DNA from: Hyphomicrobiales bacterium
GTDB lineage: Bacteria; Pseudomonadota; Alphaproteobacteria; Rhizobiales; Rhizobiaceae
Direction of reading: 5' to 3'
Assembly (NCBI GenBank): GCA_900466005.1
Contig: UEGQ01000007.1
Location: 328,639 to 392,638 of the forward strand
Length of the DNA: 64,000 nucleotides
Shown piece after piece: positions 1 through 8,588 of the stretch; positions within the stretch are counted from its first letter, which is position 1; each line of letters opens with the position of its first letter. The position numbers and the translations under genes are program-made. The notes under the pieces are model-generated. The model had not been told where the DNA came from, ran no database searches, and worked only from the letters and a program-made list of their open reading frames with translations.

Positions 1-142
1 CGGTCTTGCGGCCGGTCTTGGTCGCCGATGCCTGATCCGTTTCCGCCTGCTGCCGCGCCAGATCGGCGAGCTGCCGCCGCTGTTGCGCCTTGAGTGCCGC
101 GGCCTGACCGTTGTCACCGCCGCCGAACAATGCCTTTGCCAT
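1..142 (-). CDS. Phage protein of unknown function, N-terminal 47 residues only
   Basis: An ATG at 142 opens a frame that continues without a stop to the window edge. The visible protein begins MAKALFGGGDNG and then becomes rich in Gln, Ala, Arg and Lys, suggesting a helical, charged segment. Its first 29 bases overlap the end of the upstream gene, the tight packing typical of phage operons. An AAGGA lies about 11 bases before the ATG. I cannot assign a function; position just downstream of the terminase and a GNAT-like protein suggests a virion or head-assembly protein. Confidence 0.6.
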   Translation of the reverse strand, partial: MAKALFGGGDNGQAAALKAQQRRQLADLARQQAETDQASATKTGRKT

Positions 143-515
143 AGCGCCAGATTTCCTTGTCGTTGACTGTTTCCGCGAACTGGAAACCGGCGAGCGACGC
201 GATACGACGGCCGGCTTCCGTGGCGCAGACGACCACGATCACAGGGTAATCAAGGGCAGCTAAGGTCAACCGCATGGCAGAGATCAGCGGTCGCATGTGG
301 CGGGCAAGCTCTGGACCCGGATTGAACCAGCATTCGGCGATACCGTCGGCCTCGTAGACGCCGAGAAGCGCGACCGGCCTGCCGTTCTCGTGCACCGTCC
401 AGGTCAGACCCTCGGAATGCATCTCCCGCAGGATGGCCCAGTGCAGCTGGGTACGCGCGCCGCCGAGCTCGGCCATTTCGAAGATCGTCGACGGGCTGGT
501 GATTTCGATGCTCAA
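114..515 (-). CDS. Phage GNAT-fold-like protein (133 aa)
   Basis: The protein resembles small GNAT-like phage proteins: an early helix (FEMAELGGARTQLHW), a strand pair containing WTVHENGRPVALLGVYEADG, and a C-terminal hydrophobic strand followed by a GRRIASLAGFQFAE helix. The start is chosen as the TTG at 515, which overlaps the TGA of the terminase gene in a TTGA junction and has AAAGG seven bases upstream; the longer upstream frame is Arg-rich and implausible. Similar proteins sit near packaging and virion genes in tailed phages, sometimes as internal virion proteins. An enzymatic acetyltransferase role is not established. Confidence 0.65.
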   Translation of the reverse strand: MSIEITSPSTIFEMAELGGARTQLHWAILREMHSEGLTWTVHENGRPVALLGVYEADGIAECWFNPGPELARHMRPLISAMRLTLAALDYPVIVVVCATEAGRRIASLAGFQFAETVNDKEIWRYGKGIVRRR

Positions 516-2191
516 AGCCCGACCTTTCGCGGATCGAAGCTTCCGGCCGCTCCCCAACCCCCGCTGCGCTGCTGGCCTCGGTCGAAGCGGCCGCGATCGG
601 CGGCGCTCATGTCGGCCGCGGCGCGAATGATGCCGGAGCGGCCGCGAAAGCCGCCGATGAGGTAGCCGCCGGCGTCGTGAAGGTCGGACCATGGATGTGT
701 CTTTTCCGGCTGCTCCTCGTACTCGGTCGAGGCGCTGTCAGGCCGGCGCTTGAACCGGTATTTGCCGTCGAAGCCTTCGATGAATAGCGGGCAGCGCTCC
801 GGGCAGATGATCAGGTGCGTATCGGCTTCGGTGTAGCCGCGCAATTCGAGCTTGACGGCATCGAGCCGCATGCCGAGTTCGTTCGATCCGTTGAACGGCA
901 GCAGCAGCGGCAGGCCGAGAATGACGGAAATCGTCTCCATCGCGGTCAGCTGCCCGCCCTCGCGGTCGGCGCCGTAGCTCGCCGCCGGGTCGCACCAGAT
1001 GCGGATGGTCGAATAATTCTGGTAGCGATCGTTGAGAAGCTGTCTCATTCCCTCGCCGAAGCGGAGGGACCCGACGCCGTGCCCCATGTAGAGCTCGTCG
1101 CAAAAGGCGATGCGTCCCGGAGGCAGGATCTGCGCGAACATGGCGGCGGGGTTGAGGGTGTTCATGCTGGTATCGATGCCGATGCCGAGCGTCAGGCGCG
1201 GGTCGGTGATGATCCTCGACCGGGCCACATGCCGGTCGCGGCGATAGCTCTCGTAGACAGGCTTGCCGTGGCGGGAATAGCCGAATTCGTTGTCGACCAT
1301 GCGCTTGACGAAGCTTTCCTCCTGGTTGCGCACGATCTTTTCGTAATAGTCGGGCTCCAGGTTGAAGCGGTTCTCCGCGTCGGCCGAGCGGCCGGAGGGC
1401 TGGCGGTAGAAATGCCGGTCCGGCGTCGGTGCCTTGATGAACTTTTTGTAGACGTAGTTGTCGAGCGTCGGCGCATTGAGGTCGCCGATGACGAGGCCGA
1501 GGCGCTGCCCCGAGGCTAGACGGTGCCCGAGATGCCGCCCCAGTTCCTCGATTTCATCTACGGACAGCAGGAGCTTTGGGGCTGGATAGCGGCCGACACG
1601 CTGTTCGGCGTCGGTAAGTGCATCCTCGGCATGGGTGTCGGCTTCGTTAAGCCACACGCCGGAATATTCGCGGCCCTTCATCATCGTCTCGACCGAGTTT
1701 TCCCCCAACCCGGCGAATTCTGTCACCGCCTCGATGCGCACGCCGTCCTGGCCGATAAAGCGCAGGGTGTGGACCGCCGGGCGATCGTTTCCGCCCGTCC
1801 AGGAGGATCCGGGATAGGTTTTGGGGAACCACTGCTTCCAGCTTTCCAGAACGGTCTTTTCCGCCGAGCGGAACGTGTCGCGAAGGACGATCCAACGGCA
1901 CATCCGCGTCGGCTTACCATCCTCCGGATGTCGCGCGATCGGGGCTTGCGTAGCGGCATAGACACGCTTGAAGGCGCAAGCCGTCGTTTTTCCGCCACCG
2001 ATAGGGCCCATGAAGAACGTCGTAGGCCGAACGTCGAGGATGAACTGCTGCGAGACAGGCCCGGCTGGCGTGTAGTTGAACGGATCGAAGTCCTCGTAGA
2101 CCTCGAGCTTCGACACGACGATCCGCAGATCCTCGTCGGTGAAGGTCTTGATGTCGTCGCGGCTGATCAGGTCGGAGATGTGCTGGCTCAT
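512..2191 (-). CDS. Phage terminase large subunit (559 aa)
   Basis: This is the ATPase-nuclease motor that packages phage DNA into procapsids. A Walker A motif, GPIGGGKTT, lies near residue 61, followed by the ATPase core (GVWLNEADT, consistent with a Walker B/coupling region). The C-terminal part (GIGIDTSMNTLNPAAMFAQ, then IRIWCDPAASYGADRE) fits an RNase H-like nuclease domain with acidic residues. The ATG at 2191 overlaps the preceding TGA as ATGA, so I prefer it to the longer upstream frame. Length is normal for TerL. The small subunit is probably the gene at 3309-3932, separated by three small genes. Confidence 0.92.
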   Translation of the reverse strand: MSQHISDLISRDDIKTFTDEDLRIVVSKLEVYEDFDPFNYTPAGPVSQQFILDVRPTTFFMGPIGGGKTTACAFKRVYAATQAPIARHPEDGKPTRMCRWIVLRDTFRSAEKTVLESWKQWFPKTYPGSSWTGGNDRPAVHTLRFIGQDGVRIEAVTEFAGLGENSVETMMKGREYSGVWLNEADTHAEDALTDAEQRVGRYPAPKLLLSVDEIEELGRHLGHRLASGQRLGLVIGDLNAPTLDNYVYKKFIKAPTPDRHFYRQPSGRSADAENRFNLEPDYYEKIVRNQEESFVKRMVDNEFGYSRHGKPVYESYRRDRHVARSRIITDPRLTLGIGIDTSMNTLNPAAMFAQILPPGRIAFCDELYMGHGVGSLRFGEGMRQLLNDRYQNYSTIRIWCDPAASYGADREGGQLTAMETISVILGLPLLLPFNGSNELGMRLDAVKLELRGYTEADTHLIICPERCPLFIEGFDGKYRFKRRPDSASTEYEEQPEKTHPWSDLHDAGGYLIGGFRGRSGIIRAAADMSAADRGRFDRGQQRSGGWGAAGSFDPRKVGL

Positions 2192-2409
2192 GGCTGCTCT
2201 ACCTCGATACATTCGATGAGCGCTGCCTGTAACTCGATTTCGCGCGAGAGCTGCTCGTTCGTGAGCCACCAGCGGCGGCCGCACTGATAGCAAGATGCTC
2301 GCCCCTCAAGCAGGTCGATGTCTGGATTGTCGCACCAGCAGTCGACATCGTCTTCGTCGTAGAAGTCGTCATCGTCTAGATCTGCAGTTGCAGTGTTTTG
2401 CTGGCTCAT
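2188..2409 (-). CDS. Small acidic protein with a probable zinc-binding Cys cluster (73 aa)
   Basis: The N-terminal third is strongly acidic (DLDDDDFYDEDDVD). It is followed by CWCDNPDID and then CYQCGRRWW, giving a CxC...CxxC arrangement that could bind zinc. The gene is coupled on both sides: its ATG overlaps the previous stop by four bases and its stop overlaps the terminase ATG in an ATGA. Acidic DNA-mimic or terminase-accessory roles are possible, but I do not recognise the family. Confidence 0.7.
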   Translation of the reverse strand: MSQQNTATADLDDDDFYDEDDVDCWCDNPDIDLLEGRASCYQCGRRWWLTNEQLSREIELQAALIECIEVEQP

Positions 2410-2654
2410 TGTGAACTCTCCGGCGGTGTCCAGCCGAGATCGATCAACGCCTGGCGGATCTTGCCGTCGCGATCGCTAGCAATCGCCTCGGCGACCTGCT
2501 TTGCGACGATCTCTGCCGGAATCGGTTCCCAACAAAGCCCGTGCTCGCCGGCCTGCCCTCGATAGGGATAGGGCCGGTCATAGGTCAGCGGCCGGACCAG
2601 CGCCGCGCGCTGGCCCTCCTGCTCGATATCGCGTTGCCGTTCCCAGTCAGTCAT
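2406..2654 (-). CDS. Phage hypothetical protein (82 aa)
   Basis: The protein starts MTDWERQRDIEQEGQRAAL, has a Tyr/Pro-rich middle (TYDRPYPYRGQ) and a C-terminal helix (AEIVAKQVAEAIASDRDGKI). The ATG at 2654 was chosen because it overlaps the stop of the preceding gene by eight bases; the upstream extension is Arg-rich and lacks coding character. No family is recognised. It lies between the putative small and large terminase genes and is translated with them. Confidence 0.6.
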   Translation of the reverse strand: MTDWERQRDIEQEGQRAALVRPLTYDRPYPYRGQAGEHGLCWEPIPAEIVAKQVAEAIASDRDGKIRQALIDLGWTPPESSQ

Positions 2655-3306
2655 CCGCTTGCTCCTTGGCAAGCGCGGCCCGCATGCCGCGCGGAAGTGC
2701 CGGCGCGCGCACCAGCGCAGGCGCGCCGGCTCCGCTGAAGTCACCTGGAGCCCGAAGGGCGGAAGGTGTCCGCTTTTCCTTCATCAGCGCATTGCGGCTT
2801 GTGACCATGGTGTAACCGTCCTCGAAGGCGAGCAGGCAGGAGTTCATCCTACCGCGCGCCACAACCCGGCAACGCTGGCCCTTCCGCCCCTGGCGGTCCC
2901 ATCGATAGACGTAGAGCTGCTCGACGGCCGCCTCTAACCCCGACCCCAGCAGGAGCGCGGAAGCCCGCGGGGCAGGGCCAGCCGCTTCCGATTTCTCCAT
3001 CCCCGACCCCGGGGCGGTAGAGTTAGACCCGGCGCCGAGGCCAAAATCCGGCCACATAGTGACCGGAAACCCCATCAGCGAAAAATCTGATCGGTGCGCG
3101 TGCGCTCCCCCCTGCACCCGGGGGAGGGGGTGGTCTTCGGGGAAGGCCTCGCCGCCCAGGGCGCCGGCCGAGCGATGCACCCCCGGCATGGCTCGGCCGC
3201 CGGCGCCGGATCGTGCCACGTCGATCGCTCCAAACGGCCCGGTCCCCTCGCTGGCGGCCGGTCCAAGCAACTGATTTCCCATCAGTCCATTGACTTCGTA
3301 AGCCAT
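2647..3306 (-). CDS. Phage hypothetical protein (219 aa), Gly/Ala/Pro-rich N-terminal half
   Basis: The ATG at 3306 lies two bases after the stop of the previous gene and is preceded by GAGGAA at a good distance, so translation very likely starts here. Roughly residues 1-125 are low in predicted order and rich in Gly, Ala and Pro. The part after residue 130 looks folded, including a basic beta-rich stretch (LYVYRWDRQGRKGQRCRVV and CLLAFEDGYTMVTSRNA). The contrast between halves could reflect a disordered tail or a past frameshift. No function can be assigned. Confidence 0.55.
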   Translation of the reverse strand: MAYEVNGLMGNQLLGPAASEGTGPFGAIDVARSGAGGRAMPGVHRSAGALGGEAFPEDHPLPRVQGGAHAHRSDFSLMGFPVTMWPDFGLGAGSNSTAPGSGMEKSEAAGPAPRASALLLGSGLEAAVEQLYVYRWDRQGRKGQRCRVVARGRMNSCLLAFEDGYTMVTSRNALMKEKRTPSALRAPGDFSGAGAPALVRAPALPRGMRAALAKEQADD

Positions 3307-3308
3307 TG

Positions 3309-3932
3309 TTATTCCTCGCTTTCCTGTTTCGTGCGGCTTATTGCCGTGCGGCTTTGCCGCGCCTCAACTGCTAAGTTATTGTTTTTGCTTGCGTCGATTG
3401 TCAGCGGCATGCCGACCGAGAGGCCGCGCTGACCGGCAATCTGGCGCGCCTGGTCGAGCTGGTTGGTGCCGAGGTTGAGGACCAGGACGGGCAGACGTTC
3501 GTCCGCGACCTCGACCCGCACCGGTGCCTTGCCGTGCAGGTAGGGCGCCAGCTTGTCCGCGCAGGAGAGCTGCTCCTCGACGATCTCGGAGAGCGACGGC
3601 ACCGCCTTGCCGACGTTCTTGCCGATCGCCTTGTAGGTCCGCTCGTGCTCGACGAAGAACGCCTGCAGCTCGACCGGATTGGCGGACATGAACTCGGCCA
3701 TGAATTCCAGAGGATCCTTGAAGCCGTTCGCCTCGTACCAGGCCGCGAAGTCCGCCGTTTTCCGGTTTTTCGCACCTTTCGGCCGGCCGCGCTGACGCTT
3801 CACCGACGCCGAGGCCGTCCCCAGCCAATCCTCGCCGCCCGCCCGATCGCCCGCCGCCGAACCGCCGCAGTCGACGCCGCCGACCGCGACATCGGCATGC
3901 TCCTGGAAATCCTCGTCAGCCATATTTCCCAA
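3309..3932 (-). CDS. Putative terminase small subunit / DNA-binding packaging protein (207 aa)
   Basis: After an acidic N-terminus there is an AT-hook-like basic motif, KRQRGRPKGAKNRKT, around residues 45-59, then a helical region (FMAEFMSANPVELQAFFVEHERTYK) and a Leu/Val-rich strand (LPVLVLNLG). This plan, together with position upstream of the large terminase, fits a small terminase or other packaging-site recognition protein, but no motif is decisive. The start is a TTG at 3932 with AGGGA eight bases upstream; the ATG at 3923 is an alternative with poorly spaced GGGA. The repeat block at 3961-4205 lies immediately upstream. Confidence 0.55.
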   Translation of the reverse strand: MGNMADEDFQEHADVAVGGVDCGGSAAGDRAGGEDWLGTASASVKRQRGRPKGAKNRKTADFAAWYEANGFKDPLEFMAEFMSANPVELQAFFVEHERTYKAIGKNVGKAVPSLSEIVEEQLSCADKLAPYLHGKAPVRVEVADERLPVLVLNLGTNQLDQARQIAGQRGLSVGMPLTIDASKNNNLAVEARQSRTAISRTKQESEE

Positions 3933-3960
3933 TTTAAAATTCCCTGCTCGGCTTCGGTTT

Positions 3961-4205
3961 TGTCTAGGCTCTGTCTAGCTGCTGTCTATCTATTTCATTC
4001 AACAAAATCATATACATAGGAATGGTTTTAGACGTTTAGACATTTAGACAGACGTTTCTCTCACGTACGTACGCACACTCACGCATATACGAGGCCTTGC
4101 CCCGTCTAACTGTCTATTTGTCTTTGTGAGATTTTTTCCGATGTAAAATCAGATACATGGCCGCATATCCTAACTAGACACTTCACTAGACAGCTAGACA
4201 GACAC
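3961..4205. repeat. Two-module array of TGTCTA/TAGACA repeats in the 3933-4356 non-coding gap
   Basis: Module 1: TGTCTA at 3961, 3972 and 3983 (exactly 11 bp apart), core AAAATCATATACATAGG at 4004-4020, then TTTAGAC at 4027, 4035 and 4043 (8 bp apart). Module 2: GTCT(A/T) at 4104, 4112 and 4120 (8 bp apart), core AAAATCAGATACATGG at 4145-4160, then TAGACA at 4175, 4187 and 4195. Each module is a large inverted repeat around an AT-rich core, and the two modules are direct copies about 141 bp apart. Helically phased repeats indicate a protein-binding site. Candidates are a cos/pac recognition site, a replication origin or an operator array. The rest of the 424-bp gap (4206-4356) shows only a GGGGTC tandem near 4282-4295 and no convincing gene. 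Confidence 0.85.
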
Positions 4206-4356
4206 CGCGTCGGCATTGCGACCATGGGTCTACCCTACAACAGGCCGAAAACCGTCAACCGCGAGGCTTTGCGCAGCGCGAGGGGTCGGGGTCGGGGTTT
4301 TCGGTCTCGAAAGCGCGCAAAATGGCGGCGCGCGGCACCTTGCGGTTGCGGTCATG

Positions 4357-6207
4357 TCATCCGGTCCAATCCTGATAGGCCTTGAGCGATACGAAGATGC
4401 AGCGCGTCTGCCGCCCGGCGACGCTCACGCGGTTGTCGGTCATGCCGGGCTTGACCTGCTCCGGCTCGATGATGACCTCCGGCGGTCCTCGCTTGAGGGC
4501 GAATTTCCACGGTCCGTTGCCGTTCCTCGCCCCGAATGGCGTGTCCATCAGCGCCTTGCCGATCGTTCTCGAGGCATTGGGAATGGCGAGGATGATGTCG
4601 TCATCCTTGCCGAACACGCCGAGGTCGGCCGCCGCCAGGCGGGCCTTGGCCTCCTTGATCTCCTCGTCAGGTGCCGCCGGCTTTATTCGGGCGATCTCCT
4701 GGGCGACGGTCCGCCGCTGGCCGCCGGTAAAGGCCTCGATCGGGCTCGTCATGATTGCGTCGATCGCCTGCTTCCATGCGGGTTCGGCGCCCTCGAGCTC
4801 CGGCAGCAGCGACGGCCGCAACAGCGCGCCCCATTGCGCCCGTTCGTCGCAGGGAAGCCCCAGCGCCCGCAGTCCTGCATCGCCGAGCATGACGTCGGCG
4901 ATCGCCAGGAATGCCCCGAATGTTTTCTGGCCGCGGCTGTTGTGGCCGGCCTCCCGCAGGATCGCGTAATAGTCGTCGAGCCGGTAGTCGAGGTCGTCCC
5001 ACCGATCGGCGAGGATACGCATCAGCCGAGGCCCGACCGTCTCGGCCGCCTTCATCGTCGGTGCCTTGTTCGATGTGACCAGCAGCGGCCGCAGCTGGAT
5101 GATCGCCATGCGGGTCAGGCTGGCCGCGGGCAGGGGCGGCGGGTTGATGCCGGAGAAGAGAAACGAGCTCTGCGCCTCGAATTCGACGCCCTTGTGGTTC
5201 TGCCCGCCGCGGATCCTGACCGAGCCGCTCGCCGCGTCGCGGGCCATCTTGATGATTTTTTGCGTCTGCTCGGGTGCCTCGTCGCCCTCCATCTCGTCGA
5301 TGGCAATCGGCAGGCTGTCATGACCGACCAGCTGATAGAGACCGGCCTCGCTTGCATTGGTGGTCGAGATCATCATGCGCCCGAGGATGGTGCGAAACAG
5401 GCCATGGCGGCCGATCAGCTCGGATTTTCCGGTACCGGCATCGCCGGTGATGAAGATCGACGGCCGCCAGTCGAGCGCCCCGCCGAGCATGGCGATGCCG
5501 ATCCATCCGAGCAGGATCATCGCGTCGAGATCCCCGCGCTCGAAATTCCAGGTGCGCAGGATCTTGAATATTTCCGGCGCCGGGTTGTCGCCGTCGCCGA
5601 CCTCGTTTCCCCAGGGAGAGAGGCTCGGTGGCCGGCGGGCGTAGAAATAGCCGTCGCGCTCGCCGGTATCCTCGAGATCGCCGTCGATCCACAGATGATC
5701 GCCGCAATGCAGGATCAGCTGACCCTGGCTGTCGCGCCAGGCGCCGCGGCCGCGCACCATGTCGGTCATCGTCCAGGCGCCGCGCTCGCGGCAGGCGGCA
5801 AACAGGTCGCGCCGCACCAGCTCGGCCTTGAACCCGGAGACGCCGCCCTTGCGGTCGTAGGCAGGCCACGCCCAGTAGAGAAAATCCTCGTGGCCGGCGA
5901 AAAGCTTCTGGATGCGCTCGACGCCGAGCGAGGAGTCTCCGGAGTTGAAGACCTGCCCCATCGTGTCCTCGAAGAAGAAGTTCTCGCCGTCGTAGCCGAG
6001 CGGCCGCACGGGGCAGTTCTCCGGAATGTGGCCGGTCTGGTCGAGATAGCCGGCCGCGCGCCACTCGCCGGGCATGATGCCCTCGTGCGGTTTTCCGGGC
6101 GTGGGATAGGGCGCTCTCCGGCGGCGTTCGGCGAGGTTGAGCCGCTTCATCCCTCCGGCGATCAGCCCGCCGACTTTGCGGGTTCCGTCACTGCCTTGCT
6201 GTTCCAT
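4357..6207 (-). CDS. Phage P-loop ATPase, probable replication helicase (616 aa)
   Basis: A Walker A motif, ITGDAGTGKSELIG, lies near residue 285 and a Walker B-like IAIDEMEGDEAPE follows at about 330; SSFLFSGINPPPL further on fits the sensor region of AAA+/SF3-type ATPases. The 270-residue N-terminal part contains aromatic-rich segments (ENFFFEDTMGQVF, EDFLYWAWPAYD) and may hold a partner- or DNA-binding domain. Its place downstream of the primase in the same leftward operon supports a role in phage DNA replication. The start at 6207 has only a distant GGGGA, so initiation may be weak. The specific helicase family is not certain. Confidence 0.7.
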   Translation of the reverse strand: MEQQGSDGTRKVGGLIAGGMKRLNLAERRRRAPYPTPGKPHEGIMPGEWRAAGYLDQTGHIPENCPVRPLGYDGENFFFEDTMGQVFNSGDSSLGVERIQKLFAGHEDFLYWAWPAYDRKGGVSGFKAELVRRDLFAACRERGAWTMTDMVRGRGAWRDSQGQLILHCGDHLWIDGDLEDTGERDGYFYARRPPSLSPWGNEVGDGDNPAPEIFKILRTWNFERGDLDAMILLGWIGIAMLGGALDWRPSIFITGDAGTGKSELIGRHGLFRTILGRMMISTTNASEAGLYQLVGHDSLPIAIDEMEGDEAPEQTQKIIKMARDAASGSVRIRGGQNHKGVEFEAQSSFLFSGINPPPLPAASLTRMAIIQLRPLLVTSNKAPTMKAAETVGPRLMRILADRWDDLDYRLDDYYAILREAGHNSRGQKTFGAFLAIADVMLGDAGLRALGLPCDERAQWGALLRPSLLPELEGAEPAWKQAIDAIMTSPIEAFTGGQRRTVAQEIARIKPAAPDEEIKEAKARLAAADLGVFGKDDDIILAIPNASRTIGKALMDTPFGARNGNGPWKFALKRGPPEVIIEPEQVKPGMTDNRVSVAGRQTRCIFVSLKAYQDWTG

Positions 6208-6280
6208 CGATAATTTTTTTCATCCCCTGCCGAAAAGCGGTCGCAAAACCGCCTTTCGGTTGACATTCCGGATACGGATT

Positions 6281-7180
6281 TCAGTTTGCCGATTTCGCCT
6301 TCGACGGCTTCACCGGGGTTTCGCTCCCATCCTGGACAGTTCCATCATCGGCCGGCAGTGCTTCCGCCGGCCCTGCTTCGCCAGCCGCCGGAGCGCCGGG
6401 CCCGTCCTCTTGTCCCGCATCAGCCTCCCCAGGTCCTGCCGCACCATCAGCGCAAACAGGCGGCGGTGCTTCGCCAGCATCCTCTCCCGTTTCGCTCGCT
6501 TCCTGTCCCGCTGCTGCAGCGCCTTGCGCATTGTCGTCCTCTCCTCTGGTGCCGATGGTAATCGCCTGCTCCCGGGCCAACTGCGAGCGACTGGCCGTTG
6601 CGTTCCGTTGCTTCTCGAGATCACTGATCGCCGGAGGCTCTGCAGAGATGCTCTCGCCGATCGTGATGGCCTGGACGGCCGTTTCGGTCGAGGGAGCGGC
6701 GAGCGCCGCGCCGAGCGCCGCCAGGTGCGCTGCCTGGTGCGGCTCCATGTAGTCGAGCGGCTTCTCCGGCGCGAAGATGCTGTCCTCGAGCTTGAGGGGC
6801 ACATTGACCGGCGGCGCCCGCTCGAATGCGTCCTGCTCGGCGATCAGCTTCTGCAGGAACGAATGCGCCTTGAGCGTCGCGGCAGCGAAAAGCGCGTAGC
6901 AGTAGAGCACACCTGGCGGCGGCTCCGTGACGGCAGGATGCGCCGTCATGCCCTCGAGCCGGGCATGGGTGTAGAGTGTGGCGCCTCCGGCCTCACGCTT
7001 GACGACGTAGCGGGCGAGCAGGTCGACGACCTGGGCGAGGTTGCTGTCGTCCTTTGCCGTCATCACGCATCCGGGCCAGTTCTGGCTTTCGTCGCCGGTG
7101 AGCATGACATAGAACTGCGCGGCCGCCGCGTGTCCGACGGCGCCGGCGAAGTCGATCGGGTCGATCTCCTTGAGGTTCAT
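6281..7180 (-). CDS. Phage hypothetical protein with long Ala/Glu/Asp-rich tail (299 aa)
   Basis: Residues 1-160 appear folded (IDPIDFAGAVGHAAAAQFY; LLARYVVKREAGG). From about residue 190 the sequence is dominated by Ala, Gly, Glu, Asp and Pro with little predicted structure, ending in a short basic PSKAKSAN. The ATG overlaps the stop of the Gp49-like gene as ATGA, so the two are translationally coupled. A 73-bp gap separates it from the downstream ATPase gene. No family is recognised; the operon suggests a replication or early accessory role. Confidence 0.6.
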   Translation of the reverse strand: MNLKEIDPIDFAGAVGHAAAAQFYVMLTGDESQNWPGCVMTAKDDSNLAQVVDLLARYVVKREAGGATLYTHARLEGMTAHPAVTEPPPGVLYCYALFAAATLKAHSFLQKLIAEQDAFERAPPVNVPLKLEDSIFAPEKPLDYMEPHQAAHLAALGAALAAPSTETAVQAITIGESISAEPPAISDLEKQRNATASRSQLAREQAITIGTRGEDDNAQGAAAAGQEASETGEDAGEAPPPVCADGAAGPGEADAGQEDGPGAPAAGEAGPAEALPADDGTVQDGSETPVKPSKAKSAN

Positions 7181-7488
7181 GCCCGTTCTCCTTCCGAAAG
7201 GCGCGTGCGTAGGAGGTAACCCTCGAGCATCCAGATCTTGTCGCGGGCGTTGTCGCGCGCGATACTGCGTACAATCTCCGGGTCGAAGTTTTCCTGACTT
7301 GCAGCTGCGCTCTCCCCGGTCACATTGAACCCGTTCCGAAGGGTCAGGCAGCAGACCGTCAACGTGGTGCCGGGAAAAACGTGGTACTGCTCGCTGACGA
7401 TCGCCGCATCGATATCGGGGGGCGTCAGCCTCGGTGCATTGAGACCCTTGCTCTGGATCTCGTTTTCGATTTCGGTTTCAGACTTCAT
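7177..7488 (-). CDS. N4 Gp49 / Sf6 gene 66 family phage protein (103 aa)
   Basis: The C-terminal half carries the family signature: TVCCLTLRNGFNVTGES, then ENFDPEIVRSIARDNARDK and IWMLEGYLL. Members are widespread in tailed phages but their biochemical function is not established. I place the start at the ATG at 7488, which overlaps the primase stop as TGATG and has GGAGA six bases upstream; the in-frame ATG at 7494 sits directly against that GGAGA and is too close. The next gene is coupled through ATGA. Confidence 0.85.
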   Translation of the reverse strand: MKSETEIENEIQSKGLNAPRLTPPDIDAAIVSEQYHVFPGTTLTVCCLTLRNGFNVTGESAAASQENFDPEIVRSIARDNARDKIWMLEGYLLRTRLSEGERA

Positions 7489-8588
7489 CACCATTCTCCT
7501 GATCTGATCGCGTCGTTGAGGTCCTTTCCCCAGTCGGCCGGCACCGCGATCACTTCCACCGGCTTTCCGAAGCTCTTGAGCCGCGCCACCGCGCGGTTGA
7601 ACAGCCGCTTGGCCTGCGGCTTGCCCCAGTCGTTGTCCTTGAAGACGATCCACGAGGAGGCCGCGGCATGGTCCGGCACGGTCATCAGCCCGGAGAGGCT
7701 GCCGGCCGCCCAGACGCGCAGCGCCGGCGTCGTCAGCGCCGCGACCAATGCGTCCTCGAGGCCCTCGGTAATGCCGACCGGACCCTTGACGCCGGCCTTT
7801 GCGGCATCCTCCGCCGAAAGCCCGCTCGGCCCGTCCGCGATCCGCATGACGAGCCCCGCAGTCTCGGGAAACATCAGCTTCGCCTTGCCCGGCATAACGC
7901 CCTCGGCCGAGCCCGCCTTGGCCCGCCCGTCCGGCGTCAGAAACGTGTGGTGGTTGGCGCCGATCCGCCCCGTGCCGTCGACCATGGCCGTGACGATCGC
8001 CGGCAGACGAGGGCGGCTTTCGCTCATCCAGTATTCGCAGTCGGGCCGGTAGCGGATCGACCGGCCGAGGTTCGGAACGGCGGAAAGCGGAATGCTACGC
8101 TCGGCCTTCAGGTAGGTTTCCACCGGCGTGCCGCGGATCTCCGCCCGGCAGGCGAAGAAGGATTTTCGCGCCCGGGCGATCGCCTTGTCGCGTCGCGTCT
8201 TGTCGCTCGCCTCGGCCGCGAGCTTGCGGCTCTTCGCCTCGACCGCGGCGCGCGCCCGGGTTTGCGGGTCCATCGATTTCAGGCCGTAGCGGTCCTCGAT
8301 CCAGGCGAGCGCCGTCATCCGGCTGTCGGCCGAGACGATGCCTGTCAGGCCGAAGGCGACGAGATCGATCGCATCGCCGTGATCGCCGGAGACGAAATCC
8401 TTCCACGCCCCGCGCCGCGCGCCGCGCAGCCAGATGGCGAACTGCTCTTCCTTCGCCTTCGGCCGGTAGGGATTGCGCACATTGTAGATCGCTCCGCGCA
8501 TGTGCTTGCGGCTGGCGCGGTAGAGCTCCTCGACGATCCCCTCGAGGTCGTCGAGCACACGCTCCTTTGCGACGGAAAACCGGCTCAT
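7488..8588 (-). CDS. Phage Toprim-domain DNA primase (366 aa)
   Basis: The C-terminal half shows a Toprim fold: GPVGITEGLEDALVAA (catalytic Glu) at about 265-280 and WIVFKDNDWGKPQAKR (DxD-like acidic pair) at about 315-330. The N-terminal part (AIWLRGARRGAWKDFVSGDHG) resembles the region preceding Toprim in phage and plasmid primases, without an obvious complete zinc finger. It probably makes RNA primers for phage replication together with the ATPase at 4357-6207. Its ATG overlaps the upstream stop as ATGA. Confidence 0.85.
   Translation of the reverse strand: MSRFSVAKERVLDDLEGIVEELYRASRKHMRGAIYNVRNPYRPKAKEEQFAIWLRGARRGAWKDFVSGDHGDAIDLVAFGLTGIVSADSRMTALAWIEDRYGLKSMDPQTRARAAVEAKSRKLAAEASDKTRRDKAIARARKSFFACRAEIRGTPVETYLKAERSIPLSAVPNLGRSIRYRPDCEYWMSESRPRLPAIVTAMVDGTGRIGANHHTFLTPDGRAKAGSAEGVMPGKAKLMFPETAGLVMRIADGPSGLSAEDAAKAGVKGPVGITEGLEDALVAALTTPALRVWAAGSLSGLMTVPDHAAASSWIVFKDNDWGKPQAKRLFNRAVARLKSFGKPVEVIAVPADWGKDLNDAIRSGEW

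Noticed and set aside
2647..3306. Possible frameshifted or broken gene
   Set aside because: The N-terminal half has odd composition, but the start codon, ribosome-binding site and couplings at both ends are intact, so I kept it as one gene of low confidence.
3961..4205. CRISPR array
   Set aside because: Repeat units are only 6-8 bp, inverted in alternate triplets and without unique 30-bp spacers; no cas genes are present.
4216..6213. A 665-residue open frame on the plus strand
   Set aside because: It mirrors the replication ATPase gene, which has Walker A and B motifs on the minus strand.
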